Counted from the first letter of the stretch, positions 1-8,946 are shown. The stretch: 64,000 nucleotides of DNA from Cellvibrio sp. PSBB006 (GCF_002162135.1 NZ_CP021382.1:434001-498000), one strand, 5' to 3'. Numbers and translations are program-made. Notes: generated from the letters alone by a model not told the origin.

Positions 1-1975
1 AGAGGGTTCTGCTGCCGGCACGTGCGACATATTCCCACTCCGACTCAGTAGGCAAACGGTAGGTTTCGCCACTCATCTTGCTGAGCCACTCGGTATAGGC
101 GCGTGCCTCGTTCCAACTGACATTGATGACAGGGCGATTCTTGCGTCCCCAACGGTTGTCGCCGGGTAATGCGCGATTGGTGGCTTTGGCAAACATGTCG
201 TATTCGTCAAAGCTGACTTCATACTTACTGATTGCAAAAGGTTTATTGATGATGACGTTATGGACGGGCGTGCTGGCAGGGTCAATTTTATTACCCATCA
301 GGAAACTGCCCACGGGAATTCGTACCATTTCAGGGCCGCGTTTGCTGCCGCCCAGGTTGCTGACGAAATTAGTGCTCGGAGGAATAACCCGTTCAAGAAT
401 ATAACTGGGCTGAAAATCCTTATCGATGATTTCAATCCACTCATAGCGGGTTTCAAAGCCGGGGTGGCTTACTTCAATGTGATAGCGACCGGGCTCAAGC
501 AAAATACCGTGTTGGTAGCGGTCAGGAATATTCATGATCCTGACCCGTGCGTTACTGGGTATGGTGTCCACCGTGAGGGCATAACGCGGTACCAGTTCAG
601 CCATGATTAATGGCGGTGGTGCCATAGGTGCTGACGATGCTGCCAGAGAAGAAGCTGGCGTTTCGATATTCGTTGATAAAGCTGGAATCGGCTGGCCCAG
701 CACTGCGGTTGTTGAGCTTGCTTGTGCGGAAGAGGCACGACCACCGGATGCCGAGGATTGATGTTCCGTATTCGCGGTAGCGATTTTTACTTTATCGTCA
801 CTCTTTACAGCATCGTCACTCTTTATAACATCGTTACTAATCAGTGCATTGACACCAAAACCGATAAGGCCCAGCATCACAATCCCGAGCACTATCCGTG
901 ACAGCAATCGGCGGCGGGCATTGTGAACCAGTTGCAGGTGTGTGGCCTGGTGGACTCGCGTTGACACCGCCGTTGAACGTTCATCCTCGCTCTCGCCGGT
1001 AATCAGAATTTCGGTTACTCGCGTCTCCGGGTGTTGATAGACACCGCGTTGTGGCGTCCAGCGAAGGCGTAAAAGTTTTATCAGTTGGCGATTAAGGGCT
1101 GCACCAGTGGCGGCAACCAGCGCCTTGAGGAGTGCCAGGGTGCTGAGTTCTGTCGGGTTGGCGGTAGTGATGTAACTGCCGCGCCCGGTGGCCTCCTGTA
1201 ATTCAATAGCTGCAGCCAGTTCCTTCCCGCTTTGGAAGCGTTTGTCCGGATCTTTTTCCAGCAGGCGATCAACGATCTTTTGATAGCCCTGGTAATGCAC
1301 CGGCAATTTAGGTACCGGAGCACTCAAATGCTTGATCGCGATGGCTACGGCGTCCTCGCCCTGAAAGGGGACGCTACCGGTCAGCATCTCGAAAAACACC
1401 ACGCCCAGGCTGTAAAGATCGGAACGGCCATCCACAGGTTTACCGCGTGTTTGTTCCGGGCTCATGTAGTGCGGCGTACCCACGACCTGACCGACGTTGG
1501 TCATGCGTGACACACCGATCATGCCTTTGGCCACACCAAAGTCAGATAAGACGGCAGAGTTGTCGGCACGGAACAGAATGTTTTCCGGTTTGATATCGCG
1601 GTGGATATAGCCTTTCTCATGGGCATGATCCAGTGCGCTGGCGACTTCACGGGTCACGCGCAACGCTTCTTCGGCCGTGAGGCCGGTCATCATCCGGTCA
1701 TGCACCGAACCGCCCGGCAGATAATCCATAGCGATGTAATTCAGGCTGTCATGGCGGCCTATGTCATAAATCGAAACGATATTGGGATGAGATAACTGAC
1801 CAACGATATTGGCTTCCCGCTGGAAGCGTTCGCTGAATGCCGGATCACCATTCAGGGTTGGGGACATCACTTTGAGCGCGACAACGCGCCCCACGCTGAT
1901 TTGTATCGCGAGGTAGACGGTGGACATGCCTCCCTGGGCAATTTTGCGAATAATGCGATATCCGGGTATTTGCAT
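1..1975 (-). CDS. Ser/Thr protein kinase with PEGA-like and FGE-sulfatase domains, 3'-truncated by window edge
   Basis: The reading frame starts at ATG 1975 and stays open to the left edge, so the C-terminus is missing (about 658 codons visible). Residues about 1-265 are a Hanks-type kinase: glycine loop GGMSTVY, VALK lysine, HRDIKPEN catalytic loop near residue 126, DFG near 143 and a GTPHYMSPEQ activation segment. A basic stretch and one membrane helix (LLSRIVLGIVMLGLIGFGV) follow near residues 355-380, then an Ala/Ser-rich linker, a PEGA-like module (about 458-515) and, from about 549, the start of a formylglycine-generating-enzyme/sulfatase-modifying domain (MVRIPVGSFLMG, RLPTESEWEYVAR). 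The kinase should be cytoplasmic and the rest periplasmic. It lies 16 bp downstream of a PP2C phosphatase on the same strand, forming a reversible phosphorylation pair. Similar pairs control type VI secretion in some bacteria, but nothing visible here proves that link. Confidence 0.9.
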   Translation of the reverse strand, partial: MQIPGYRIIRKIAQGGMSTVYLAIQISVGRVVALKVMSPTLNGDPAFSERFQREANIVGQLSHPNIVSIYDIGRHDSLNYIAMDYLPGGSVHDRMMTGLTAEEALRVTREVASALDHAHEKGYIHRDIKPENILFRADNSAVLSDFGVAKGMIGVSRMTNVGQVVGTPHYMSPEQTRGKPVDGRSDLYSLGVVFFEMLTGSVPFQGEDAVAIAIKHLSAPVPKLPVHYQGYQKIVDRLLEKDPDKRFQSGKELAAAIELQEATGRGSYITTANPTELSTLALLKALVAATGAALNRQLIKLLRLRWTPQRGVYQHPETRVTEILITGESEDERSTAVSTRVHQATHLQLVHNARRRLLSRIVLGIVMLGLIGFGVNALISNDVIKSDDAVKSDDKVKIATANTEHQSSASGGRASSAQASSTTAVLGQPIPALSTNIETPASSLAASSAPMAPPPLIMAELVPRYALTVDTIPSNARVRIMNIPDRYQHGILLEPGRYHIEVSHPGFETRYEWIEIIDKDFQPSYILERVIPPSTNFVSNLGGSKRGPEMVRIPVGSFLMGNKIDPASTPVHNVIINKPFAISKYEVSFDEYDMFAKATNRALPGDNRWGRKNRPVINVSWNEARAYTEWLSKMSGETYRLPTESEWEYVARAGSRTL

Positions 1976-1991
1976 AGAAGCGCTATGTGCC

Positions 1992-2858
1992 TTATTTCAC
2001 GATCGAGTAGAGCAGTACCAGCAGCGACACAACAGCGGCACCGTAAATCAACGCATCCCACCGGCGGCGGCCGGTGAGATAGGGAATCCATTGCCATATC
2101 GGCGCCAGAGGATGCCGACGGGTGAAGGGCGACTCGATGATTTGCAAGGTAATGTTGTCGTGACCGCCGTTGGTCAGCGCGGCGTGTAGCAATTGGTCGG
2201 CGGCTGTCTCGGTGTCTTTTGCATCACACAACACCTGGGCGATGGCTTTATCGTCCAGTTCATCGCTGAGTCCGTCACTGCATAGCAGAATCCATTGGTT
2301 TCTCTGCCACTGCCCGTGCACCATATCGACCCTGACATCCGCCAGTTCCTGCGAACCGATGCACTGGGTGATGATATTTTTCTCGGGATGGTTCTCCAGC
2401 TCTTCGGCGGTAATCGCGCCGGAATCCAGCAGCATCTGCACGTAAGAGTGATCGGTAGTCAGTTGTTCCAGGCGACCACCATCGGCAGTGTTGGTCCAGA
2501 GATACGCGCGGCTGTCACCCACCCAGGCCACTTCATATTCATTGTGATGGCTATAGAGAGCCACCACGGTCGAGCCCATACCCAGCGCGCCGACACCACG
2601 GGCAGCTGCCTCCAGTACGGCACGGTGTGACGCCTGAATACTGTCACTCAGGGACGTACTGGCATGTTTTTCACGAGTCTCTTTAACAGTGTCGCGGACA
2701 ATAGCGCTGGCGACTTCACCGGCTTCGTGGCCACCCATACCATCAGCGACCAGCCAGATGCCATATTCCGGCAAGCTCAGATAACAATCTTCATTGTTAT
2801 CGCGGGCGAGTCCGGGATGGGTGACGGCGCTGAAGTTGAGCGGGCGAGTGGGTATCAT
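1992..2858 (-). CDS. PP2C-family Ser/Thr phosphatase, membrane-anchored
   Basis: A 288-residue protein with the metal-dependent PP2C signatures in order: NNEDCY near the N-terminus, LVADGMGGHEAGEVAS (about residues 36-51), VAWVGDSRAYLW, LLCSDGLSDELDD and GGHDNITLQII. These carry the acidic residues that bind two metal ions. A hydrophobic helix near residues 267-287 (ALIYGAAVVSLLVLLYSIV) ends the protein, so it is probably tail-anchored with the catalytic domain in the cytoplasm. It is the first gene of a minus-strand pair with the receptor-like kinase, which it probably counteracts. PppA/Stp1-type phosphatases are the closest family match by motif; the exact pathway is unknown. A 35-bp inverted repeat lies upstream. 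Confidence 0.93.
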   Translation of the reverse strand: MIPTRPLNFSAVTHPGLARDNNEDCYLSLPEYGIWLVADGMGGHEAGEVASAIVRDTVKETREKHASTSLSDSIQASHRAVLEAAARGVGALGMGSTVVALYSHHNEYEVAWVGDSRAYLWTNTADGGRLEQLTTDHSYVQMLLDSGAITAEELENHPEKNIITQCIGSQELADVRVDMVHGQWQRNQWILLCSDGLSDELDDKAIAQVLCDAKDTETAADQLLHAALTNGGHDNITLQIIESPFTRRHPLAPIWQWIPYLTGRRRWDALIYGAAVVSLLVLLYSIVK

Positions 2859-2921
2859 AAATTGAGCGTCAATGCTGTGGTCGTCTTGGTCATGGGTACA
2901 TTGTTATTGGCCGCGAGGCGG

Positions 2922-2956
2922 TGTCATAGGGATTTATCCCGTATATCCCTATGACA
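2922..2956. repeat. Perfect 12-bp inverted repeat upstream of the phosphatase/kinase pair
   Basis: TGTCATAGGGAT at 2922-2933 is the exact reverse complement of 2945-2956, with an 11-base spacer. A shorter nested palindrome (GGGAT-TT-ATCCC) covers 2929-2940. It lies in the 175-bp gap between the M16 peptidase stop and the PP2C start. Neither strand has a T-run after it, so it does not look like an intrinsic terminator. A regulator binding site for the phosphatase/kinase operon is the simplest guess. Confidence 0.6.
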
Positions 2957-3033
2957 AATTGTCGTTATAGCCTAAAGCAATATAGTTGACTTTAAAGCCG
3001 AAAACCATGTGGCCACGATTTTCCGTTTATGCA

Positions 3034-5958
3034 TCACAAGGTTTTGAGTACCAGACCTAATTTATCGAGTGTCTCCCGCTGACCGTTATGACTTACCACG
3101 GCGACACTGGCGCGTTCCGGGCGCAAGTAGGTGGTCGCCACACGTTGTAAATCCGCCAGTGTCACCGCCAGTACCCGATTACGGAATTGCTCGCGTTTTT
3201 CGCGGGTACGCCCAAAGAGCTCCGCATGGTAGGTGCTCTTGGCTTCGCCCGCCGGGGAGCCGGGTTTATCGATACTGCCGATAACTCCGAGGATGGCTTC
3301 CTCCACGGATTGCCAATCGTGGGAGGTGCTCTGTAGCCAGTCCAATACTGCATCAAAATCTTTCAGCGTGTCGGCAAGGCGGGGGTCGCGATAGGAGTAG
3401 AACCGAAATGCCGCGCTGTGGTTATCCTGATTAGCGCCACCGCCATAGGCGCCGCCCTGTTCGCGAATGGTGCGATGTAGATAGCCGTTGCGCAGGAAGC
3501 CACCCAGAACGGTAAGTACTGCGGCATCCGGGTGATCTGCGGGTACTGTGGGGTAGGCTTTTACACAGAAGTTCACCTGGGTATTGGTGAGCCAGGCTTC
3601 CTGAATCTGTTCATTGACCGGTGGCAGATGGAAAGCCTGGAAATCAGCCGGTGCAGTATGGGCCGGCCAGCGTTGTTGCAGGTCGTGCAGGTAATCATCG
3701 AGGTGCTCTTGCTCACCCACCAGTAGGAATTGTCTGGGGGCTGCCAAAACCAGCTGATGAATGCGGGAAAGTTTGTCGGCATAGGCTTGCAGCTGTTGTT
3801 CATCATCCAGGCCGTTATCCAGCGCCTTGAGTGCCTGAATGCCTGCCAGACCACTGAGTTCATGGGTGAGTTTTGCGGCGGGGCTCATGCCTGCGCAGGC
3901 GGCGCTCATCGCCAGACTGTGGCCGTTGCCGGTTACACTCTGTTCACGCCGGGCACGGGTCTGGGCAACTAGTTCGCGCAAGCGGCTGAGCTCATCAAAA
4001 CGAACCTCGGTCAGGGTTGTGTGCATCAGATCGCTCATGGCGCCATTGTTGCGGGTCAAGGCTTTGGCTGAAAGCGTGAGGTAAGCATCGATAGCCTGCA
4101 CATCTTCTCCGCTGCCGCGCACACTGCTGAAGGCATTGATTGAACCCACCACCTCCGCCTGCCAGCGTTGGGTGGCAAGGTAGTCTTTGTCACCCACACC
4201 TAACTCGGTCATGGCAATACAATACAGCGGCAGGAGGGGTTTCAGTTCTGCGTCCAGAGCGGGCAGTTTGCAGGTGATCTGCTGATAGACGAGGCCATTG
4301 GTGCCGGCGCTGTAGCGGCGCAGCGGATAACCATTGAAGGTTTCATGGCTGCCACCGATGTAATGCAATTGTGGCGGTATGTCTTCCAGCCCGACTTTGG
4401 GCAGCAGGCTTTCATCGTCTTTGCGCAACTGGCGGGCCTGCAAGGCATGGCTGCGTTCGATGATGGCTTGTTTGTCAGTCTCAGTTAACCGGCTTTTCAG
4501 TTCGGCCAAGCGGTCAATTTCCGCCTGTTTGACTCGCTGGTTCATTTGCGTATCCGGGCGCAGGGTCAGGCGCACCCGATGGGGGTTATCGAGTAACAGC
4601 GTGCGCGCCAGCTGTTGGATAAAATCCGGTTGTTGGATCTTTGCGCGCAGGTCAGCCAGAGCGGTATCCAGATCCAGCAAAGCAATCGGATCGCCGCGAT
4701 GGGTCGCGGCCGTGAGGCTGGTCATGATCAGCTGCAAACCGTAAGGATAGCCATCACCACCTACTTCACGTTGTTGCAATTCCAGCTGATGCAGAGAGGC
4801 TTCCAATAGTTGCTGGGGAACACCTTCCTCGGCAACCTGCTGCAGGGTATCCAGGATGAGTTGTTCGACCTTATCTACATCTTCCAGAGCGCAACCTTCG
4901 AGTCCACACACGAAAGCAATTTCATGTTGCGAGTCGTCCATGCCGCACAGAGGAGAGGGCGCTTGCCCCAACTCCGTGGTTTCCAACGCTTGTTGCAAGG
5001 GAGACGCGCTGTTGTCCAGCAACACGTTGGACAACAAGTGCGCTTCCAGGCTTTCAGCCAGGTTGGTGGTTTTCCCCAACAGCCAAGCCATGACTACGTG
5101 GGTCTTGTGGCTCAGATCGTCGTCTTCGCTCTCATCCAGGGGATAGGCTTCTTCAACACAGACCGGGGCGTAGTAACGCTTTTCGGCGGGCACGCTGATC
5201 AGGCTATCCAGTTGTTCAAAACGCGACAGCGCCTGGGATTCAAAACGCGCCTGATGGGTTGCGGCAGGGATGTCGCCATAGGTCATGAAGATGGCATTAC
5301 TGGGGTGATAATGCGTCTGGTAGAAATGTTTGAGTTGCTCGTAAGTCAGGTCGGGAATATGTTCCGGATCGCCGCCGCTATTGAAGTGATAGGTCGTGCT
5401 GGGATACAGGTATTTACATAATGTATGCCACAGTTGGGAAGCCACCGAACTCATGGCGCCCTTCATTTCGTTATAGACCACGCCTTTGAATACCAGCTCT
5501 GAATCAGGATTATCGGCCTCGGCAAATTCCACCCGGTGGCCTTCCTGGGCGAAATCCAGTTCATCGAGGCGCGAGAAAAAGACCGCATCCAGATACACAT
5601 CGAGCAGGTTATTGAAGTCCTTAAGGTTTTGGCTGGCAAAGGGGTAGGCAGTCCAGTCTGAACTGGTGAACGCATTCATAAAGGTGTTAAGCGAGCGGCG
5701 TATCATCATAAAGAAGGGATCGCGCACCGGGTAACGTTCACTGCCACACAGTGCTGTGTGTTCAAGGATATGGGCCACACCGGTTGAGTCATGGGGAACG
5801 GTGCGCAGGGCGACGAGAAACACATTTTCATTATTATCGGCGGCGAGGTGAATATGCTGCGCACCGGTAGCCTTGTGGCGGTATTCCTCTACCCGGATCT
5901 TCAGGGCTTCAACGTGTTGGCTGCGCAGTAACTCAAAACTGGGGTGGGCACTAGTCAT
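3034..5958 (-). CDS. M16C (PreP-like) insulinase-family metallopeptidase
   Basis: A large zinc peptidase of about 974 residues. The inverted zinc motif HILEH is at residues 63-67, in the context HTALCGSERYPVRDPF that is typical of presequence-protease-type M16C members; a downstream glutamate in VVYNEMKGAMSS is the expected third ligand. The length fits two M16 halves joined by the M16C-associated domain. I start it at ATG 5958 (MTSAHPSFELL) rather than the in-frame ATG at 6042, because the latter would add 28 residues unlike the family and overlap the upstream gene. There is no signal peptide, so it is probably cytoplasmic and degrades peptides. The upstream gene on this strand is the DTW-domain enzyme, 43 bp away. 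Confidence 0.93.
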   Translation of the reverse strand: MTSAHPSFELLRSQHVEALKIRVEEYRHKATGAQHIHLAADNNENVFLVALRTVPHDSTGVAHILEHTALCGSERYPVRDPFFMMIRRSLNTFMNAFTSSDWTAYPFASQNLKDFNNLLDVYLDAVFFSRLDELDFAQEGHRVEFAEADNPDSELVFKGVVYNEMKGAMSSVASQLWHTLCKYLYPSTTYHFNSGGDPEHIPDLTYEQLKHFYQTHYHPSNAIFMTYGDIPAATHQARFESQALSRFEQLDSLISVPAEKRYYAPVCVEEAYPLDESEDDDLSHKTHVVMAWLLGKTTNLAESLEAHLLSNVLLDNSASPLQQALETTELGQAPSPLCGMDDSQHEIAFVCGLEGCALEDVDKVEQLILDTLQQVAEEGVPQQLLEASLHQLELQQREVGGDGYPYGLQLIMTSLTAATHRGDPIALLDLDTALADLRAKIQQPDFIQQLARTLLLDNPHRVRLTLRPDTQMNQRVKQAEIDRLAELKSRLTETDKQAIIERSHALQARQLRKDDESLLPKVGLEDIPPQLHYIGGSHETFNGYPLRRYSAGTNGLVYQQITCKLPALDAELKPLLPLYCIAMTELGVGDKDYLATQRWQAEVVGSINAFSSVRGSGEDVQAIDAYLTLSAKALTRNNGAMSDLMHTTLTEVRFDELSRLRELVAQTRARREQSVTGNGHSLAMSAACAGMSPAAKLTHELSGLAGIQALKALDNGLDDEQQLQAYADKLSRIHQLVLAAPRQFLLVGEQEHLDDYLHDLQQRWPAHTAPADFQAFHLPPVNEQIQEAWLTNTQVNFCVKAYPTVPADHPDAAVLTVLGGFLRNGYLHRTIREQGGAYGGGANQDNHSAAFRFYSYRDPRLADTLKDFDAVLDWLQSTSHDWQSVEEAILGVIGSIDKPGSPAGEAKSTYHAELFGRTREKREQFRNRVLAVTLADLQRVATTYLRPERASVAVVSHNGQRETLDKLGLVLKTL

Positions 5959-6001
5959 AAAAAGGCTCGAAATCCTGTAGGTGAGAATGACTGAAAATAA
6001 T

Positions 6002-6619
6002 TCAATGTCGGGGTGGCATAAACGCCTGCTGTTGTCGCACAAATCCTTCGAACGCTGCTAACAACGGAGCGTAATCCACCCGTGAATTTTCCAATTGCTG
6101 TAAAGCGTAACAACTTGCTTCCAGTGTGGAAAGCTGATTGTCTTTTTGCGCTTTACGGATAGCGTAGGCCGATGGAGGACAATCGGCTAATGACACGCGC
6201 GGCAGGCCTTGCAGGGGAGGGTTGAGGTACAGCATCTTCCGGCTTTTTCGCCAGGTACCGTCAATCACGATCAGGCGGATTTGCTCTGGCGGTGGCAAGG
6301 CCGGTAACGGCGCTGGTGCAAGCAGTTGAAGTGAATCTTCTGCAGGCGTTGGCGGATATAGCAGTAGATTGGTCTTGCTTTCCCGGCTCAACAGCGTGGC
6401 TAAAAAATCATCAGCAAATTGTTCGCCTTCAAACGTCTCGCTGTTGTGCAAGCTCATGTGAAGTAAGCGCGCCGTATTTTTTGCGTTATGCGTTTCCAGC
6501 GGGTGTTGCAGGATGACCACTTCCGTCAGGTTGGTTAACGGGGTAACCCAAGGACACAAACACGTGCGCAAGGGGCGCTGGCAGTGCGCACAATAACGGC
6601 GCTCAGGCTTGGTCGGCAT
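6002..6619 (-). CDS. DTW-domain protein, probable tRNA-uridine aminocarboxypropyltransferase
   Basis: The 205-residue protein begins at ATG 6619 with a zinc-ribbon-like cluster (CAHCQRPLRTCLC), followed by VVILQHPLETHNAKNTARLL and the family signature VIDGTWRKSRKM. DTW-domain proteins such as E. coli TapT make acp3U in tRNA from S-adenosylmethionine. The longer in-frame ORF to 6793 reads through the neighbouring GIY-YIG gene and its extra 58 residues are low-complexity, so I rejected it. The chosen start overlaps the end of the GIY-YIG gene by 17 bp, which suggests co-transcription. Family assignment is firm; the exact modified position in tRNA is inference. Confidence 0.88.
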   Translation of the reverse strand: MPTKPERRYCAHCQRPLRTCLCPWVTPLTNLTEVVILQHPLETHNAKNTARLLHMSLHNSETFEGEQFADDFLATLLSRESKTNLLLYPPTPAEDSLQLLAPAPLPALPPPEQIRLIVIDGTWRKSRKMLYLNPPLQGLPRVSLADCPPSAYAIRKAQKDNQLSTLEASCYALQQLENSRVDYAPLLAAFEGFVRQQQAFMPPRH

Positions 6620-6965
6620 GATCGAAAATCGTATTGAATTCGCTGAGGCGGAGCTGTTGTTCAGCCGTTTGTTGCAACAGCAAATGTTCTTTGGTTTGGC
6701 GGGATAATTGTTTGATTGCCGCTTCGCGTTTGCTGGCACTGCTGCGATCAGGGTGGGTTTCCAACAAGCATAGGCTGCCCGGTTTGCGACCACGAAAATA
6801 ACGCGCCCCGGCTTTGCCGGTGCTATGCTCTCGCCACCGGCGCTGGATGTCTGTAGTGATGCCGGTATAGAGCTGGTTATCGGAACTGCGAATCATATAA
6901 ACGTACCAGCTTTTTCCTGTGGTTGATTCAGTGGATGTCGCACAGGGTTTGGTAGTGTTCGACAT
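6603..6965 (-). CDS. GIY-YIG nuclease-like protein (YhbQ family)
   Basis: A small GIY-YIG domain protein. The motif pair appears as WYVYMIRSSDNQLYTG, followed by the catalytic-type arginine in IQRRWREH and a glutamate in KREAAIKQL. I use ATG 6965 (MSNTTKP), giving 120 residues. An upstream in-frame ATG at 7001 would add 12 residues and overlap the start codon of the divergent pyrophosphohydrolase gene. Neither start has a clear Shine-Dalgarno sequence. The family is related to UvrC and homing nucleases, and YhbQ-type members are poorly characterised. The gene overlaps the DTW-domain gene by 17 bp. Confidence 0.85.
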   Translation of the reverse strand: MSNTTKPCATSTESTTGKSWYVYMIRSSDNQLYTGITTDIQRRWREHSTGKAGARYFRGRKPGSLCLLETHPDRSSASKREAAIKQLSRQTKEHLLLQQTAEQQLRLSEFNTIFDHADQA

Positions 6966-6999
6966 AATGCAGCTGTGTTTGTTTAAGGTGAAATCATTC

Positions 7000-7317
7000 A
7001 TGAAAAATCACACACTTGACCTGACCGAGATAAATCAGGCATTCCGTCAGCGCGCGGCGACTAAGGGCTGGCAAGCATACCACACGCCTAAAAACCTCGC
7101 CGCTGCGGTGGCCGTGGAAACGGCGGAGCTATTGGAAATTTTTCAATGGTTAACGGATGAGCAAGCGCAACAGCTTAAAGACGATCAGGATGCTAAAAAC
7201 CGGGTTGCCGATGAGGTCGCGGACATTGTTATGTACCTGACAGAGCTATGTGTGCGACTCGACATTGATATGCCGACCGCCATCGCGCAAAAAATTAATA
7301 AAAACGCAACGCGTTAG
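7000..7317 (+). CDS. MazG-like nucleotide pyrophosphohydrolase
   Basis: About 105 residues from ATG 7000 (MKNHTLDLTEINQAF), with AAGGTG ten bases upstream. The all-alpha NTP pyrophosphohydrolase motifs are visible: the ExxE-type helix in VAVETAELLEIFQW and the ExxD helix in ADEVADIVMYLTELC. Small proteins of this kind (MazG-like, RS21-C6/dCTPP1 type) hydrolyse non-canonical or excess dNTPs to NMP and pyrophosphate, a house-cleaning role; the substrate cannot be read from sequence. The longer ORF from 6919 is rejected because its first 27 residues are antisense to the GIY-YIG gene. cmoM follows after 30 bp on the same strand. Confidence 0.87.
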   Translation: MKNHTLDLTEINQAFRQRAATKGWQAYHTPKNLAAAVAVETAELLEIFQWLTDEQAQQLKDDQDAKNRVADEVADIVMYLTELCVRLDIDMPTAIAQKINKNATR

Positions 7318-7347
7318 CAATCGCTTATTTCAAGGTGATGTAAATCC

Positions 7348-8142
7348 ATGGCTAAACAAAATGCATCGCAAGACCGCAACTTTGATGATCTGGCGGGGCG
7401 CTTCAAAAAAAATATTTATGGCGGTTTAAAAGGTGCTGTGCGTCTCGCCGTGTTGCAACGTGATTTTTCGGAATACATCCCTCATGTCCTTACTGCAGAA
7501 ACGTCTCTGCGCATACTGGATGCCGGTGGTGGCCAGGGACAATTTTCATTAGCTTTGGCGAAAGCGGGACATCGGGTGGTGGTGTGTGATATCTCCGCTG
7601 AAATGCTAAAGCTTGCACGCGAGCAGGTTGAGGATGCAGGACTTCAGCAGCAGGTTACGCTGATTCATTGTGCCATTCAGGACCTGGGCGCGCACCTGGA
7701 TGATGATCAGTTCGATTTGGTGTTATGCCATGCTGTCATGGAGTGGATGGCAGAACCGCAATCGCTTTTGCCGCATTTGTGTCAATACATCAAACCCGGC
7801 GGATGGCTGTCGTTGACTTATTACAATCGTCACGGATTGATCTTTAAAAATTTACTGCGAACCAATTTTAAAAAAATTATCGCGCAGGATTTTGGTGGAG
7901 CCAAAGGTAGCCTGACACCTATTAATCCGCTGGAGCCGCAGCAGGTTGATGCCTGGTTGGCGGAATTGCCGCTGACGGTTGTGACGCGCAGCGGTATACG
8001 CGTGTTCCACGACTACATTCTGGATGGGCAGCAGCGTGAGCGTTCGCCGGAAGAGCTGGTTGCTCTGGAATTGGCTTTATCGCGTCAGGAACCATACCGT
8101 TCCCTTGGTCGATATATCCACGTGATGGGGAAAAAGGATTAG
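7348..8142 (+). CDS. cmoM: tRNA 5-carboxymethoxyuridine methyltransferase CmoM
   Basis: A 264-residue SAM-dependent methyltransferase. The N-terminus (QDRNFDDLAGRFKKNIYGG) is the family hallmark of CmoM, formerly SmtA. The SAM-binding motif I is ILDAGGGQGQFSLALAKAGH (about residues 51-70), with an acidic residue in VVVCDIS for the ribose and a motif IV-like FDLVLCHAVMEWM. CmoM methylates cmo5U at tRNA wobble position 34 to mcmo5U. The gene lies 30 bp after the pyrophosphohydrolase, so the two may be co-transcribed. It ends 15 bp from the stop of the convergent J-domain gene, with no clear terminator between. Confidence 0.93.
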   Translation: MAKQNASQDRNFDDLAGRFKKNIYGGLKGAVRLAVLQRDFSEYIPHVLTAETSLRILDAGGGQGQFSLALAKAGHRVVVCDISAEMLKLAREQVEDAGLQQQVTLIHCAIQDLGAHLDDDQFDLVLCHAVMEWMAEPQSLLPHLCQYIKPGGWLSLTYYNRHGLIFKNLLRTNFKKIIAQDFGGAKGSLTPINPLEPQQVDAWLAELPLTVVTRSGIRVFHDYILDGQQRERSPEELVALELALSRQEPYRSLGRYIHVMGKKD

Positions 8143-8157
8143 TGGTTGCGGTATAGC

Positions 8158-8682
8158 CTACGAGGACTTTTCAATGCGCTTTAACAATAAGTCCCGAGCC
8201 AGGTTAACGCGGGCCGCCAGATAATCATTGCCGCCGCGATCAGGATGCAGCTTCTGGATCAATCGGCGGTGAGCGTCGTTAACCATCTCTGCGGTTATCT
8301 CTCCACGATGAATGTCGCCCTTAAGACCCAGAATATCCTGTGCCTCTTTGGCGTCCATTGTTGACGACTGCACAGGGCTTTGCGTCTGCTGGCGCTCTTG
8401 CCCTGGGTCCGGTTGCTGGCGATTTTTGTACTTGAGCCAAAAAGGTAAGAACTGCAAGCCTATGCCCAATAAGCCTCGCATAAAGGGAATCAACGCGCCG
8501 ATGACGGCAAAAACCCAATGCATACGGCCGGTGACCGCCATCATGATCAGCATCAGGATTAATGCCCCGACAGCGCTACGCAACAGAATTTTGCGACGCT
8601 CTTTCGGCCCCAGATGCGCAATTCTCCGGTAACCCCAGAAGGCCCCGATCACCAGTAGAATCAACAAAATACTTTGTAACAT
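8158..8682 (-). CDS. Membrane-anchored J-domain protein
   Basis: A 174-residue protein with a C-terminal J domain carrying the HPD motif at residues 146-148 (LIQKLHPDRGGND). The N-terminus has a membrane helix at about 3-17 and one or two more between about 35 and 78, then a polar Gln/Pro-rich linker. The topology resembles membrane J-proteins with the domain at the C-terminal end (compare mitochondrial Tim14/Pam18 or DnaJC15). It should recruit and stimulate a DnaK partner at the inner membrane. The specific client is unknown. The gene is convergent with cmoM and appears monocistronic. Confidence 0.88.
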   Translation of the reverse strand: MLQSILLILLVIGAFWGYRRIAHLGPKERRKILLRSAVGALILMLIMMAVTGRMHWVFAVIGALIPFMRGLLGIGLQFLPFWLKYKNRQQPDPGQERQQTQSPVQSSTMDAKEAQDILGLKGDIHRGEITAEMVNDAHRRLIQKLHPDRGGNDYLAARVNLARDLLLKRIEKSS

Positions 8683-8946
8683 TCAACAACCTGTCATTGC
8701 CCGCGAAATTGCAACCGATTATAGCTGTGCCAGGCAGGCTTTTGCAGCCATTTACGCGCGCCTGCGGAAAACATATACGTTATGTAAAGGCTGTACAGAC
8801 AAATTTGCAAGACCGAATCAATGTACCCGCTTTTGGTATGGGTATTCATTTGTGATTGATCTGTCTGCGTGGACATCTACGAATATTCTGCAAGGCGTGC
8901 AGTGAAACCTTCTATAACTAAACGGTAAGAAAACGATAAGGAAAAT

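Noticed and set aside
4810..5421. 203-codon plus-strand frame
   Set aside because: It is antisense to the M16 peptidase, which has clear family motifs in this same stretch.
8791..8798. CTGTACAG palindrome upstream of blc, considered as an SOS box
   Set aside because: The LexA consensus needs ten bases between CTG and CAG; here only two are present.
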